Assembly: GCA_032207245.1 (NCBI GenBank)
Contig: CM063502.1
Coordinates: 116,876,697-116,940,696, forward strand
DNA: 64,000 nucleotides
Origin: Pardosa pseudoannulata
Taxonomy: Eukaryota > Arthropoda > Arachnida > Araneae > Lycosidae
Direction: 5' to 3'
Below the pieces are notes generated by a model. The model saw nothing but the letters and a program-made list of their open reading frames with translations. It made no database searches and had not been told where the DNA came from. Position 1 is the first letter of the stretch, and every line of letters starts with the position of its first letter. The position numbers were made by a program, and so were the translations under genes. Positions 51,787 through 64,000 of this stretch are shown in pieces.

Positions 51787-52315
51787 TTAACCCCTTCCGG
51801 TACGATTTAATAATGAAAAACTGTGCGTGAAGTAACCATTTATTTCTTATTTAAAAAACTTGTTTTATTTTACAATTCTTAATTAAAATCCACTTTTTAC
51901 ATAGTGTTAAGTATCAGAAACGGTAAAATTAAGATAATAGTCTTCAAGCTAGTGGTACTTTTCAAAACAAAGTGCAAAGGAATTCTGAATTGTTTACATC
52001 GCCAGGGAGTCTCACTTCTAATTTGACTCTTGTAACACACACGGCATTTCTTAGTAGGTTTTCTTTTATTCTGACTCATCAATTTGGCAGTGACTTGTAC
52101 CAAGAAACTTTAATCAAACAATATGCAATAGTGACCTGGGATTTCCACAAGTAACAAAAGTGTTGCTAAATTCAGTACACTAGAAATTTTAAACTAAATT
52201 AATTATCATATTTATCAGTAACTTTAATCGCATGACGAGTGTGGCTCGTCATTGTCCGGTATGGAATGAAAAACCAATGACGAGCTAGACTCGTCATTTT
52301 ACGGGAAGGGGTTAA
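51787..52315 (-). mobile_element. piggyBac non-autonomous element, copy 4
   Basis: TTAA on both sides, CCCCTTCCGGTACG left end, ACGGGAAGGGGTTAA right end (one change from consensus). Both palindromes are present. The minus frame 51897-52103 keeps KKCRVCYKSQIRSETPWRCK. It shares a deletion and downstream variants with copy 6 (GTTAAGTATCAGAAACGG). It lies 194 bp upstream of the first visible exon. 529 bp. Confidence 0.95.
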
Positions 52316-53582
52316 TTATTTATTTACTATTAGCTATTAATTATTATTTATAAAGTAGTTTTATTAAATTTTTTCTGTAGGTATCCGTTTCATGCATAAT
52401 ATGACTATTTTTTACAGGATACCTTTTAGACATTACTGTTAAACTTACTTGTTATCCTAAGCATTAGTGGGAAGTTATAAAAAATAGTGTCATTGAAAAT
52501 ATTCATTTCTTGCCCACAAAATATCTATAATTTTTTAAGTGTAGAACTGGCAGATTTTGTATTTCAAAACTTATTAATTTTATATGCTATGAAATAAATA
52601 GTAGATAAAATTCAGAGAGTAAGGAGAAATTCGTGGAGTATATCAAGTAATCATATTATATTAAAATGTTTGTTTGGAAAAAAAAATACTTAAAGTAATT
52701 AGCAAAAATTGTATTTTCGGGTAATAACTATAATCATGACATGACTCAGTATATTATAAAAACATTTTTGCTTTTCCTTCTTAGTTATAATTTACAACCC
52801 AAATAGATATAAATAATGAAATTTTTGCCAAATTTTGTCTAGAAAAAGTCGACTGTCATCTTAATAAATTTTTTCGTCAAAAGTGTATATTAAAATGCTA
52901 AAAAATTGAATGCTAAAGTAACCACTACTTATAGCATTATTTTATTTTTCATTTCAACAGCATATCGATTTTCTGCTTAATTAAACTGTTTTAATGATCA
53001 GACAGAAACAGTACGAGTTAATAGTTTAAATAAATATAAAGATGTATTTCATAGTTTGCATCTTGTAAATGACATTATCACAATTCTCGTAACAAAAACT
53101 ATTTTTTTAAAGTATATGTTAAAATAGTTAAGAGTTGAATAACAAAGTAAAAAACTCCTTCCTTATCTTTATGCCATCTTACTAGCATTTATCTCTCTGT
53201 AATTAAACAGTTTTATTGCTCCCCAGACGGAAACGGTGTGAATCAATAGTTTTCCTTTCAGATGAGAGAATGAAGTTCCTTTAATGACCTCCTTGACTCT
53301 TTCGAGAATACTCTGTACATTTTAGAGCAGGCAAATGGCAAAGACTAGTTTGTGAAAAGATTCTTTGATTTTGAATTACAGGAGTTCATTGATACTCTCT
53401 AGATACAGAATAATTCTGTCAATAGAAATGGAAAGTATGCATTTTATTTTTAATCGTTAAAACTATTCTATTTCTCTAACTTAAAATTGTAAATTCAGAT
53501 ATTTAATAAGAAAATTGAATATTCAAATACTAACCCATTAATGCATCTACCATTTATGCTGAATATATATGAATGAATAGCT
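52316..53582. other. AT-rich stretch between two piggyBac copies
   Basis: No gene, RNA or repeat that I can support. Probably intron of the transporter gene if its first exon lies further right. Confidence 0.5.
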
Positions 53583-54159
53583 TTAACCCCTTCCGGTAAA
53601 ATGACGAGTCTAGCTCGTCATTAGTTTTTCATTCCCTACCGCACAATGACGAGCTACACTCGTCATGCGATTAAAGTTACTGTTAAATATGATAATTAAT
53701 TTAGTTTAAAATTTCTAGTGTACTGAATTTGGCAACACTTTTATCACTTGTGAAAATCACAAGTCACTATTGCATATTGTTTACTTAGAATTTCTTGGTA
53801 CAAGTCATTGCCAAATTAATGAGTCAGAATAAAAGAAAACCTACTAAGAAATGTCTTGTGTGTTACAAGAATCAAATTAAAAGTGAGACTACTTGGCGGT
53901 GTAAACAATTAAGAATTCCTTTGCACTTTGTTTTGAAAAGTACCACTAGCTTGAAGACTATTATCTGTATACCTTCTTAATGTTTTGCTTTGATATTTTC
54001 TTAATTTTACTGTTTCGGATATTATTTAACACTATGTAAAAAGTGGATTTTAATTAAGAATATGTAAGAATTGTAAAATGAAACAAGTTTTTTAAATAAA
54101 AATTAAATGGTTATTTCATGCACAGTTTTTCATTATTAAATCATACCGGAAGGGGTTAA
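53583..54159 (+). mobile_element. piggyBac non-autonomous element, copy 5
   Basis: Perfect TTAA flanks, TTAACCCCTTCCGGTAAA and CATACCGGAAGGGGTTAA. Two palindromes lie at about 53602 and 53647. The plus frame 53795-53980 carries KKCLVCYKNQIKSETTWRCK. Almost identical to copy 1. 577 bp. Confidence 0.96.
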
Positions 54160-54599
54160 TAAAAGCTGTTATAGACACTTGGGAGTAAACGAAATGTGAA
54201 ATTTAAGCAGTGATTAATATATGCCATCTTCAATAGTAACCAGCTGGAAATTCATCATGTGCCAATCATCTGAAACTGAAGCATCATCATGTACATACTG
54301 AAGCATCATCATGTACCAATTATAAAAAGAGAAAATTACGTAATAAGAAATTTGCTTTGCCATGTTGTATGACATTATATGTACTGAGACTAATATACAT
54401 ATTTAAAGAAAATAAAAGGGCATTTAATACTTCGTTTTTAACTTTATTATAGATGCAATTTGTGTAAAGATTGTGTTTTAAGTTTGTACGCGACTGATAA
54501 AATTAAGTATTTTTTAAACCTATTTAATAATTTAAAATTTATGTAGAGATGAGGGGGGAGGAGTTTTTGGTATCCATTGTGATAAGTTTCATTGGGGGG

Positions 54600-54772
54600 G
54601 GGGGTTGGTTTGGTTTGGAGCTCTACGGTCTACTTTTTGCAACACGAGTTCTAATGATACCGGGACCTACTGCTTAAAGCCGATTCCGAACGGCTACGAA
54701 CATCCATGCCATAGTGGGAGTCGGACTCCGGCACTTAAGTCCAGCACTTTAACCAATCGGCCATCGTTCGGA
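54600..54772 (-). mobile_element. SINE family 1, full-length with target duplication
   Basis: Minus strand: CCGAACGATGGCCGATTGG head, a B-box-like CCGGAGTCCGACTCC, GGCATGGATGTTCGTAGCCG, TTAAGCAGTAGGTCCCGG, TGTTGCAAAAAGTAGACCG and a CCAAACCAAACC tail. TTCATTGGGGGG flanks it at 54588-54599 and 54773-54784. This is the best-preserved copy in the window. Confidence 0.92.
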
Positions 54773-54784
54773 TTCATTGGGGGG

Positions 54785-55520
54785 TGAGGGAAGAGAAGTT
54801 TTGTGAAGATAAAATAATTCATAATTTCATGACTAAGAAAAAGGAACCTCTACATCCTAAAAATCTGAAATCTTTTTAATTTTGAACACAAGCGTATTTG
54901 GTTAATAAGCTTTCATAAAATGTGGGATTTTTATTTCCCCGTTCACAGCCATTGTCTGTCCTTAACCCTTTTTATCTCAGCAGCTTCAAATTAAAATAAA
55001 ACTCCTGATATACTAGAATACATTTTTTTTTTCAAAAATGTAAAAATATTTAAAACGTTTAGAACGTAAAGGGGAAATTTATTGAAACATAGTGTATTTT
55101 CTACTACAATATGTTTTATAAATATTATAAAATATTTTGAACAGAAATTATTTTTACATAAACAATTCGACACGGTCTTTGTGAGACATCTATTGCAGCG
55201 TATCTACATTTTTTATAATTACAAAATTCAAAGTTTATTTCAGTAATAATAATGTGCATCTGGTTAAAGGGTGTAAAAAAATATTTAAGAAAATTAAATT
55301 CAGTATCACTGTTTGGTACGGATTCTATGAGAAAAATGTATTTAGTTACAGTACTGCGGGATAGCAACAACCAACAAAACTTTAATAAAATTCATTTGGT
55401 AAAATATATCATTTTTGAGTATATTGCATACCTGCAAAGAGTAATTCAAAAGGTTGACAATTAAGCCTAATACTATGCTCCTAAAAGCATTTAACATCTT
55501 TGAGCAAGAATTCAGTCTAC
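54785..55520. other. AT-rich stretch, nothing recognised
   Basis: A TTAACCCTTTTTATCTC at 54963 resembles the end of the 18050 MITE, but no partner end was found. Frames of 60-81 codons are unmatched. Confidence 0.4.
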
Positions 55521-55524
55521 TTTT

Positions 55525-55712
55525 TAAAAGAAGCCTGTTGCTTCTAATATTTGGATTCCGTTTGTCAATGAAATGGCACCGCCTATTCCTTACCTTTAAA
55601 ATTTAAACCTAATACCATAACCCTAAACGGAGTTCAAGTTAACATATGTGAGAATTAAGTCAATTTAATTCTTAAAAGAAGCCTGTTGCCTCTAAGTATT
55701 TGGATTCCGAAT
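55525..55712. repeat. Direct repeat pair AAGAAGCCTGTTGC
   Basis: AAGAAGCCTGTTGCTTCTAA, then TATTTGGATTCCG at about 55528-55561, recurs at about 55677-55710 with small changes. Period about 149 bp. Confidence 0.75.
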
Positions 55713-55714
55713 TG

Positions 55715-56060
55715 AGGGGGGGGGTTCCTTCACCGATCGCAGGCTGTTAATGCACCAGGTCCTATATTGATCCTTTCTCCCCGTGACGACAAGTAATCCT
55801 TTGGGACAGACAGATAGGTATTACACTGGATTAAGAGCCGGAGTCTATGACACGGGGCGGAGGGCTGTTGTGACTAGGGCACTAATGGAGCCGTGGAAAA
55901 GTGTGACCGTGCAAAAGAGGGGAGATTGGAGGGGAGTGAAGGAGTGGAAAGCCCCTATCCGTAATTCATTATGCCCGCTGCGGGTTCCAATGAGTCCATT
56001 TATAGAGAGCGAATGACTCAATGTTGCTAAATTTGCGTCATGCATCCGTCCAGTAAGTAA
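55715..56060. other. GC-rich island, unassigned
   Basis: Markedly more GC-rich and G-rich than the surroundings. It contains GACACGGGGCGGAGGGC and GGGGAGATTGGAGGGGAG. Frames on both strands are open for 66-77 codons but match no known domain. It could be a mobile-element body or a regulatory island. Confidence 0.4.
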
Positions 56061-56470
56061 TGGGGGGAAGGGTGGCTTTCATAAGACTGTTGATAAATGT
56101 CCCTCGCAAAGAGAGGTTAGCTTAACTTCTTTAAATAGTTTTACCCAGAATTACGCCTTTAGCTTGATTCATCTAACTTCGACCGTATATATGTTTTTTT
56201 ATAGTGTTTTTCAATTATAATATAAAGTTTTAAAACTAGGATTCTAATTAGAAAAATAGGGATGAATATATTTGGGTTTGCAAAGGTCATCCTAGCCAGA
56301 TTTAGTGATTTGATTTCCATTTCGTTTTTAGGCATAATATTTAATTCTTCTTCTGTTAATAAAGTAGAACACCGTTTTTATTTGTGATCATAGTTTAATA
56401 ACTGAAACTATATAACAATTTGAAAAAAAAAGACATATTTTTTATAACGTATGTTCAAATATACCCAAAC

Positions 56471-56472
<2 letters not shown>

Positions 56473-56501
<29 letters not shown>

Positions 56502-56511
56502 TGTATGTATG

Positions 56512-56591
<80 letters not shown>

Positions 56592-56602
56592 TGTGTGTGT
56601 GT
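56473..56602. repeat. (ATGT)n(ATCT)n(AT)n(GT)n microsatellite
   Basis: A four-part compound array with a changing repeat unit. Confidence 0.97.
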
Positions 56603-57453
56603 ATTATATAGTAAGCTTATAAACCCTAGCTTAAACTAATATACCGACAGATCTTAATAAATATAATGCCAAATCCCTTATTTTAGATTCGAAATCAGTA
56701 GTATGTTGTTGATATGCAATAATGTGATACAAATGGTTTATGGTTCTTAAAGTAAATAAATTTAAAAAGAGAAGCAAAAATTTCACAATATATTTTAAAT
56801 CTTCTAGGTTTAGCAAATATAATAAAGATATTGTGTTTTTTCATTTAGAGAGATCCAAATTTCATCTTTAATTTTTTTCTTTTATCTATTACTGTGTTTA
56901 TCAGTATAGAAATCATCAGCTGATTTCCTCTTTCAGTTTAATAAGGATAGAAACTAATGAGATAACATTTAGTATAGTATATTTTGATATTAAGGGAAAA
57001 ATAAATCAATAATGTATGCATTAGTATTGACCATACTTACTCAAGGTGACACACCTGAGCAATTTATTTCGCTGAACAATGTACCCTACCATTGTATCGA
57101 TCAGATTATTCTTCTTCCGGATAAAACTTCAAGGTACCTTTTATTTGGTTTAAAATTTGTATTTAGGGGAAAATGGAAATTTAAACCAGTATATGGTAAT
57201 TCAACATAAAACTCAACGTATTCATTTAAGTAAAACCTAAAACTACTAAAATTACAAAATAATTTCTAATTAAGTGAAAAATTAACAATGTATATTAATT
57301 TAAGTTGAATAATTAGTTGTAAAAGATATCCCATTGAAAGGGTAATTGCGCCTAAGTAACAAAATACATACATTGAAGAAAAGAATGGGAATAGGTTAAC
57401 TCGTTCGTCATATATAGCAATATTTGGTAATTTACGAACATAAATTAAAATAT

Positions 57454-57520
57454 ACTATATATATGTATATATATATACATATATATACATACTCACATAT
57501 ACACATGGATACACAGACAC

Positions 57521-57587
<67 letters not shown>

Positions 57588-57595
57588 CATATATA

Positions 57596-57666
<71 letters not shown>

Positions 57667-57668
57667 GT
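57454..57668. repeat. TA/CA compound microsatellite
   Basis: TA, CACA and again TA units with short interruptions. Confidence 0.95.
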
Positions 57669-57789
57669 GTGTAAATCCTTCTGGGATAAAAAATATAGAT
57701 TTTTTTAACAAGAGCGCAAACTAATATATATAACTCAATGTAAGACTAATAATTAGGGATAGATTATTTTAAAAAGTATTTATGTACAA

Positions 57790-58271
57790 CGTTTCCAATT
57801 AAGGGCTTTTCTTCAGATTGACTTGATTTATACTTAACACTTTAACAGGCTCCTGAGAATTTGATCCGTCTCTTTTTATGCATATTGCGTTGATTTTGAG
57901 CGACGAGTTACTTTTAAATTATTAAGTAAGAAAAAACTAGCAACAGAAAAAATGCCCAAATTAAAGCTCCCTATTTAGTACTAGGGTTTCCATCTGTTTG
58001 TATAGAATATTATATAATTGTCAGAGAATATATATAATTTACAGGGCACCCACAACAAAGGTCTTACAATGGGCAGCTGCGTGAAATTTTCTGTTAGTTA
58101 CGAACGTCTATTGTCAACAGTATTTAAAACAGTCTCCTCAAATAAGGACTTGATTTCATTCTAACTTAAACTGTACTAGACACTTTACCAGACTCAGGAG
58201 AATTTCTCAATTTTCTTTCCATGAACTGTACATCGATTCAAAACACGAAGTTAGCTTTAAGATGGTATGCA

Positions 58272-58355
<84 letters not shown>

Positions 58356-59115
58356 TCTGCAAAATCACCCTTCCTGATAGATACTAGGACATTTTACTGT
58401 AGGTACAACTGACAGAGCCTGTAAAACAAATTTGTTACAATAGACAGCTGCATAAAATTTTCTTTTAACTACAAATGTCTATTGTCAACAATATTTAAGT
58501 GCAGTCTTCTCAATTAAGAACTTGTTTTCATTTTAACTTAAACTGTACTAGACACTTTACCAACCCCATAAGAATTTATCCACTCTCTTTTCAGGAAGTA
58601 TACACCGATTTCAAACATGAAATTAATTTCAGGCCATTATTCAAGAAAAAAATATATTAAAAATACCACAAAACCACATTTAATATTCAGTACTAGGGCT
58701 TTTATTTGTCTGCAAATTTATAAGAGCACCTAGAGCAAAGTTCTTACAATAGACAGCTGTATGAAATTTTCTGTTAGTCACGAACGTCTATTGTTAACAG
58801 TATTTATGTAGTCTTCTCAATTAAGAGCTTGTTTATATATTATCATTTTGATTTAAACTGAACTAGACACTTTACAAGTCCCATGAGAATTTATCCACTC
58901 TCTTTTCGGGAATTATACATTGATTCCAAACACGAAGTTAGCTTCAACCTATTATGTAAGAAAAAATATATGAAAAAAATACCGCAAAACCACATTTCAT
59001 ATTCGGTACTAGGGCTTTTATCTGTCTGTACAGTTGACAGAGCACCTACAACAAAGTTCTTACAATGGACAGCTGCATAAATTTTTCTGTTAACTACGAG
59101 CGTCTATTGTCAACA
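57790..59115. repeat. Tandem array, four diverged units of about 310 bp
   Basis: Anchors TTACAAT(G/A)(G/A)(G/A)CAGCTG start near 58064, 58435, 58744 and 59060, so units are about 309-316 bp apart (371 bp where a TA array is inserted). Each anchor is followed by AAATTTTCTGTTA-like and CGTCTATTGTCAACAGTA-like words. Between anchors are ACTAGACACTTTAC, GAATTTATCCACTCTC and TACTAGGGCTTTTATCTGT. No shared open frame. It reads as a short satellite-type array. Confidence 0.85.
58273..58352. repeat. (TA)n inside a tandem unit
   Basis: About 40 TA units interrupt the second unit of the 57790-59115 array. Confidence 0.96.
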
Positions 59116-59742
59116 GTCGGCCATTAATCATGCATAGTGCATCAGGCAGAGTATCTCTCCCTCCTCTTGTGGCCTCCCCCCTTCCATTAAATTCTCGTCT
59201 CTTTACAGAAAGGGGAGGGTAATATATATATGCACATATTCACCCCCCGTTTCCCTCTTTTCTCTTCGAAAAAATGCTGCCTCGTAAGTGAAGTCTCAGA
59301 TATGCTTTCTGCATCATTTGGTTAATGCATGTATATGTATGTCGCAGCACACGCATGTACATATATGGGTGGATAAAAACAAGCATATGTACATACGTAC
59401 ACGTTCATATTTTGTGTGATTATAATATCTGAGTAAAACTGACGTATAACCAAGAGAAGAAAAACCTACGAAAATTCAATTTTTAATGTTATTTACAAGT
59501 TGAACATCGGGATACTAAAAAGCAAAATCATGAAATTTAACTGAAAGTAAATTGTGTAACTCATTGATGATTATAGCATATATACGTGTGTGTATATGTG
59601 TGTAATACATTGTAAGTTAGCTGCTTCACCAATATAAAATCCATTTTATTAACAGAAAACAGATATTTGGCAACAATTTGACATGAAAATTTAATCTCTA
59701 ATATATGTATTTAAAAATTCTCTTGTCCCACTTATAATTTAT

Positions 59743-59746
<4 letters not shown>

Positions 59747-59820
<74 letters not shown>
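59747..59820. repeat. (TA)n microsatellite
   Basis: Uninterrupted TA array. Confidence 0.96.
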
Positions 59821-59822
<2 letters not shown>

Positions 59823-60414
59823 CTCGAAATGACAAAATAGAAGGACTTTTAAAGTTAGAGCCTTATTAAAGAATTTCTAAAAGGATATTCTTATACAAGC
59901 AACACTCTTTATATTTCATGATGGATCAAGATTTTTCTGCTAGAAAGGTATTAAAAGACCTTGACTCTTTCGCTCATCAATCATATCAATATCAGAGGAA
60001 CTAATAGTTTTTTGAATTAATATACCTCAAATGCTGTTTTTAATTATGTAGAAAAAATAAATTTGTTCATCATGATACTTTTAAGTAAAATTCAATGAGT
60101 CTCATATGAAATTTAATGATTGGAGAAAGGTGTGTCAAAAATTTATGCATATTTAATAAATTAAATAAAACCGATAAGGTGTTTAAAAGTGTACTTCATA
60201 CTAATAATAACAATTTTCGGTGTTATGAAAGTTGTTTGGAACATTTGCATTAATAGATGTAAATATTATATTAACATTTTATGTTTTTATAAATGGTATA
60301 TAGAAAAATTAGTAAGGTATTGAGAAAAAGAGAGAAAAATAAAGCGCAAACAATAGCTGCATATATTTAGGTCCTGTTTCTGTAATTATTTCTTCGACAA
60401 ATCTAAGACCCCTA

Positions 60415-60953
60415 TTAACCCCTTCCGGTACGATTTAATAATGAAAAACTGTGCGTGAAGTAACCATTTATTTTTTATTTAAAAAACTTGTTTTATTTTA
60501 CAATTCTTACATATTCTTAATTAAAATCCACTTTTTACATAGTGTTAAGTATCAGAAACGGTAAAATTAAGATAATAGTCTTCAAGCTAGTGGTACTTTT
60601 CAAAACAAAGTGCAAAGGAATTCTGAATTGTTTACATCGCCAGGGAGTCTCACTTCTAATTTGATTCTTGTAACACACACGGCATTTCTTAGTAGGTTTT
60701 CTTTTATTCTGACTCATCAATTTGGCAGTGACTTGTACCAAGAAACTTTAAATAAACAATATGTAATAGTGACCTGGGATTTCCACAAGTAACAAAAGTG
60801 TTGCTAAATTCAGTACACTAGAAATTTTAAACTAAATTAATTATCATATTTATCAGTAACTTTAGTCGCATGACGAGTGTAGCTCGTCATTGTGCGGTAT
60901 GGAATAAAAAACCAATGACGAGCTAGACTCGTCATTTTACCGGAAGGGGTTAA
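60415..60953 (-). mobile_element. piggyBac non-autonomous element, copy 6
   Basis: TTAA at both ends, CCCCTTCCGGTACG left, TTACCGGAAGGGGTTAA right. Two palindromes are present. The minus frame 60535-60741 keeps KKCRVCYKNQIRSETPWRCK. Same subfamily as copy 4 (shared deletion before the frame). 539 bp. Confidence 0.95.
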
Positions 60954-63950
60954 CAACTATTATCTAGAATGAAATGAAATTCGATATTGCATTTGAGACC
61001 TACTAGAGATGTCACTTCAGAGATATGATCAAATTAAAATAGGTTCTTTGAGCTAATAATTTAATTTTCTATTTTTTCATTTTTAAACTACATTGGTTAA
61101 GGTTTTGACAGCAGTTTGATTTTTTTTTTGATGATCGTAATTGTATATATAGTAACTTTATCACAGGTCTGTACTCCAAATCGATACCGGAATGGACATT
61201 CAAACAGGACCCATTTTGTTTTTTGATTTTTTACGTTTTTTTTTAAAATCAAAATTTTAGTAAGCAAAGTTTCTCTGCTATACTCTACATTTGAATATAA
61301 GTGCTGTATTTTACTGTACCTATTTACATAGCTTTACTAACACTATTTAGAAGCATGAGCAATGGATTTTAAAATGCATTTTTCTCATTTTCGATTTTCC
61401 TTTGAGTGTTAAGAGAAAACATGATATCTCGAAAACTTTTTTTTTCAAATGGTATGCAATTTTTTTCTCAAATTTACAATAGTATAATATAAAAGGCAGG
61501 ATTCATACTAGAGATTTCTGTACTTGTTGCAGATATAAAAGGATATGAAAATGAAATAGTAGGAAAACATGAAGTTTTGGCCATTATAGTTTGGATTTTT
61601 AACCATATTAAATTTTAAAATACAGTCAGCGTTAATATAAAAGCTTGTTTTATCTAAATGCAGTTAAAAATAGAACTCTGTTTATAAAAATGAAAACTAT
61701 TTTACTTAATTATATTTATAAAGACTCCCACAAACTGAAAACATTGCAATTTTTTTCGATATATTTCTTAAATAAATGGAAAAACGTATATTTAATATTT
61801 ATCTTCTTGTTTCTTACAGTGACTTAATTTTTATATATTTACTGTTATTAAAAGTTAAAATATTATAAAAAAAAGTCGAATGTAATCAGATCTCTTCAGG
61901 TAAAATCTTGTTGAAATTTTATTTTAAAATTATAATAAACTCCAAGCAACGTGTCTTTGAAATAGTCAAATATGATTAATTTCTACAAATAAGTTATCGA
62001 AATATAGATGATCATATTTATTGAATACAAGAAATTTGATAGATTTTATAAATATGTTGTTATATTAAATGCTGGTGGTCTGAAGAATAAACTTATTACT
62101 ACCAATATCACATAAATGTTTAATATTTATTTATTAAACATTCCGACTGTCCTTTCAGTACCAAGGTATTTGTTAATTTGTATTCTAGATTGTTTAAGTA
62201 TGTAAATTATATTAAATAGTTGCATGCTCAGGTTTTGTTACCATCTTTGGTATTTCTGAAAAAAATTGGTGGCATATTTATTCATTAAAACTTCTTTCTG
62301 TCTATTTTATAAATAGAGAACATTTTTTAAAAATTAAAACATATTTTATTGTTGATTTATTCTCAATAATAATAATTACTGAAAAATTATGTAAATGTAA
62401 TTAAAAAACTGATGCATGTCTGTATCAATAGCAGTCTGGCAAAACTGTAATGTGATATAAGTTAAACTATAAGGTAAGAATATTATCCTTATAATGCGAA
62501 ATCTAATGAGTTTCGATAATTAATAATACCAATTTTAACAAATAAATTACAGTTAAACACTTTTAATTAGTTTATCAAAAGCTGAAATGTGCATAAAAAT
62601 AACTTTAGCTATCAATAAAACATAGGCAGTGTTTTATTTTATTAACTGCTTACTTATACATTATTATTGAAATAAAACATTAATTAATATATTTGATCCT
62701 CATATAAAAATGCAGTTGTGGAAAATTAATACTTGGAAATTTTAATTGAGTTACAAAAATTGCACATTAAATTGTCTATATCTGTGGTATGTTTAAAGGG
62801 TATTCAAGTAAAGAAGTAATGATACTAAGTTTTCTTTGAAAACTCTTAAAAGTATTAAAGAGAAATCAAAGGAATTCCCACATAATTTCTTCGAATATAT
62901 TGGGGTATAAAGTTATACAAATACGAAATTTATATCATTCACATACACGAAGTTAAAAATATTTAGTCTTCTTTATTATAACATTTCTGTTTTTTATTGA
63001 TATTTATCTATAATTATGGGTATTTCAAGAAAATTTGGTATAAACCGTTCATATAGTGAGGAAAAACAGTTAAAAAATCGGTTTTTAGAAAACAGGTATC
63101 TATCAACAACACATTTATAGCTAAATAATTTAAAACTTCTTTTTCAGGACAATGGATACACGAATTGCGATATCAAAGTCAATATTTCATGAAAGTTGCT
63201 TAAAATTTCTGCTAATTTTTTAGAAATTAACGAAATATCTTTTATTTTCTTAGACTTTTGCAAAGTCTCAAATGCACTCGTTAATTCTGTAAATTGAGAA
63301 AAATTGAATATTCTTTACATGACATAACTTTCAAAATATTCAAAAGTACTTAAACTACTATTTTAGAAAATAGAAAAGTCATCTTCCATTAGAAAGTTTA
63401 ATGGAAAGGTAATGCAGGCAGTAAAGAGTTTTAATGTATACACATCATTATGTTAGTATCTTCATTTCAATAAAATGCGATGCAAAATGAGAGTTAAAAG
63501 TAACTTTAAAATTTAATAGTAAATAATAAAGACTAGTATATAGGAGGATATTTTAAAAATACTATGAAACGGAATTAGTTTGTAGGTTGATTTATTGTTT
63601 ACAGCACTTCTCCTGCGTTAACAATACTTAATGTAAAAAATACTTATTAAAAATATTTTAAGAATAAGTTTTTTAATAATTATTACCATACATCTCTTGA
63701 TTGAATAAATAAATTGAATTAATCCCCAGTTATGTTGAATACTTTAAGTATATGTAAGCGTATTTAGAAGGCCTTAAACAGGTTTTATTCCATACAAAGC
63801 ATTGTCTCTATGTATTTTTTTGTACCGTCAAATGTTTTATCATGTGTATATCTTGCAAAAGATACAGGCAGAAACAGTTTCATCTCTTATGTAACATTAT
63901 CTGCACACATACGACTAACTTCCTCCCTATTAATTATAACTGATTATCCC
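60954..63950. other. AT-rich stretch, no gene recognised
   Basis: About 3 kb with no domain, element end or hairpin that I can support on either strand. I looked for an N-terminal exon of the transporter on the minus strand and did not find one. Confidence 0.5.
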
Positions 63951-64000
63951 TTCAGAGGAAACCTTGCTAAAATATCCAACGTCAGAGTTTTCTGTGCCAG

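Overview
This is a eukaryotic, very AT-rich, repeat-dense window. The only host gene I can support is one multi-exon gene on the minus strand. The organism is most likely an arthropod, plausibly a chelicerate (spider or scorpion). That is an inference from the low GC, kilobase introns with GT-AG borders, RNase H-bearing non-LTR retrotransposon fossils of the arthropod Jockey/R1 type, and piggyBac, Tc1, hAT and pogo relics. Very long TA/CA microsatellites also occur in molluscs such as cephalopods, so the phylum is not proven.

The gene lies between 22821 and 51593 and is read right to left. Ten exons (51398-51593, 45888-46100, 44649-44766, 40899-41020, 39071-39163, 36829-36909, 34537-34684, 32743-32813, 30713-30830, 22821-23032) join in phase through GT-AG borders. 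They encode 456 residues plus a stop of a major facilitator superfamily sugar transporter of the MFSD4/NaGLT1 (SLC60) type. The 5' exon or exons (start codon, first one or two membrane helices) were not found in the 12.4 kb to the right and are probably outside the window.

Layout. 1-5 kb: inverted repeats, perfect palindromes, a tRNA-derived SINE and two microsatellites. 5-13.5 kb: a decayed non-LTR element (RT end plus RNase H) and a diverged tandem duplication. 13.4-22.6 kb: an old SINE, two TTAA-flanked MITEs, a 3 x 300 bp tandem array, a hAT MITE and a pogo/Tigger relic just past the gene's stop codon. 22.8-51.6 kb: the transporter gene. Its 7.7 kb last intron holds a hAT carrying a SINE, a 225 bp near-pure C tract and a Tc1 element whose two ends are copies of the same end. 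Its other introns hold non-LTR, piggyBac and composite SINE insertions. 51.6-64 kb: three more piggyBac copies, a SINE, a GC-rich island and a tandem array with a period of about 310 bp.

The most notable feature is a non-autonomous piggyBac family: six TTAA-bounded copies of 515-577 bp in 26 kb. They share the 3' tail of a transposase (cysteine-rich domain) and, at one end, paired palindromes ATGACGAG-N5-CTCGTCAT. I found no operon, CRISPR array or bacterial-type system.
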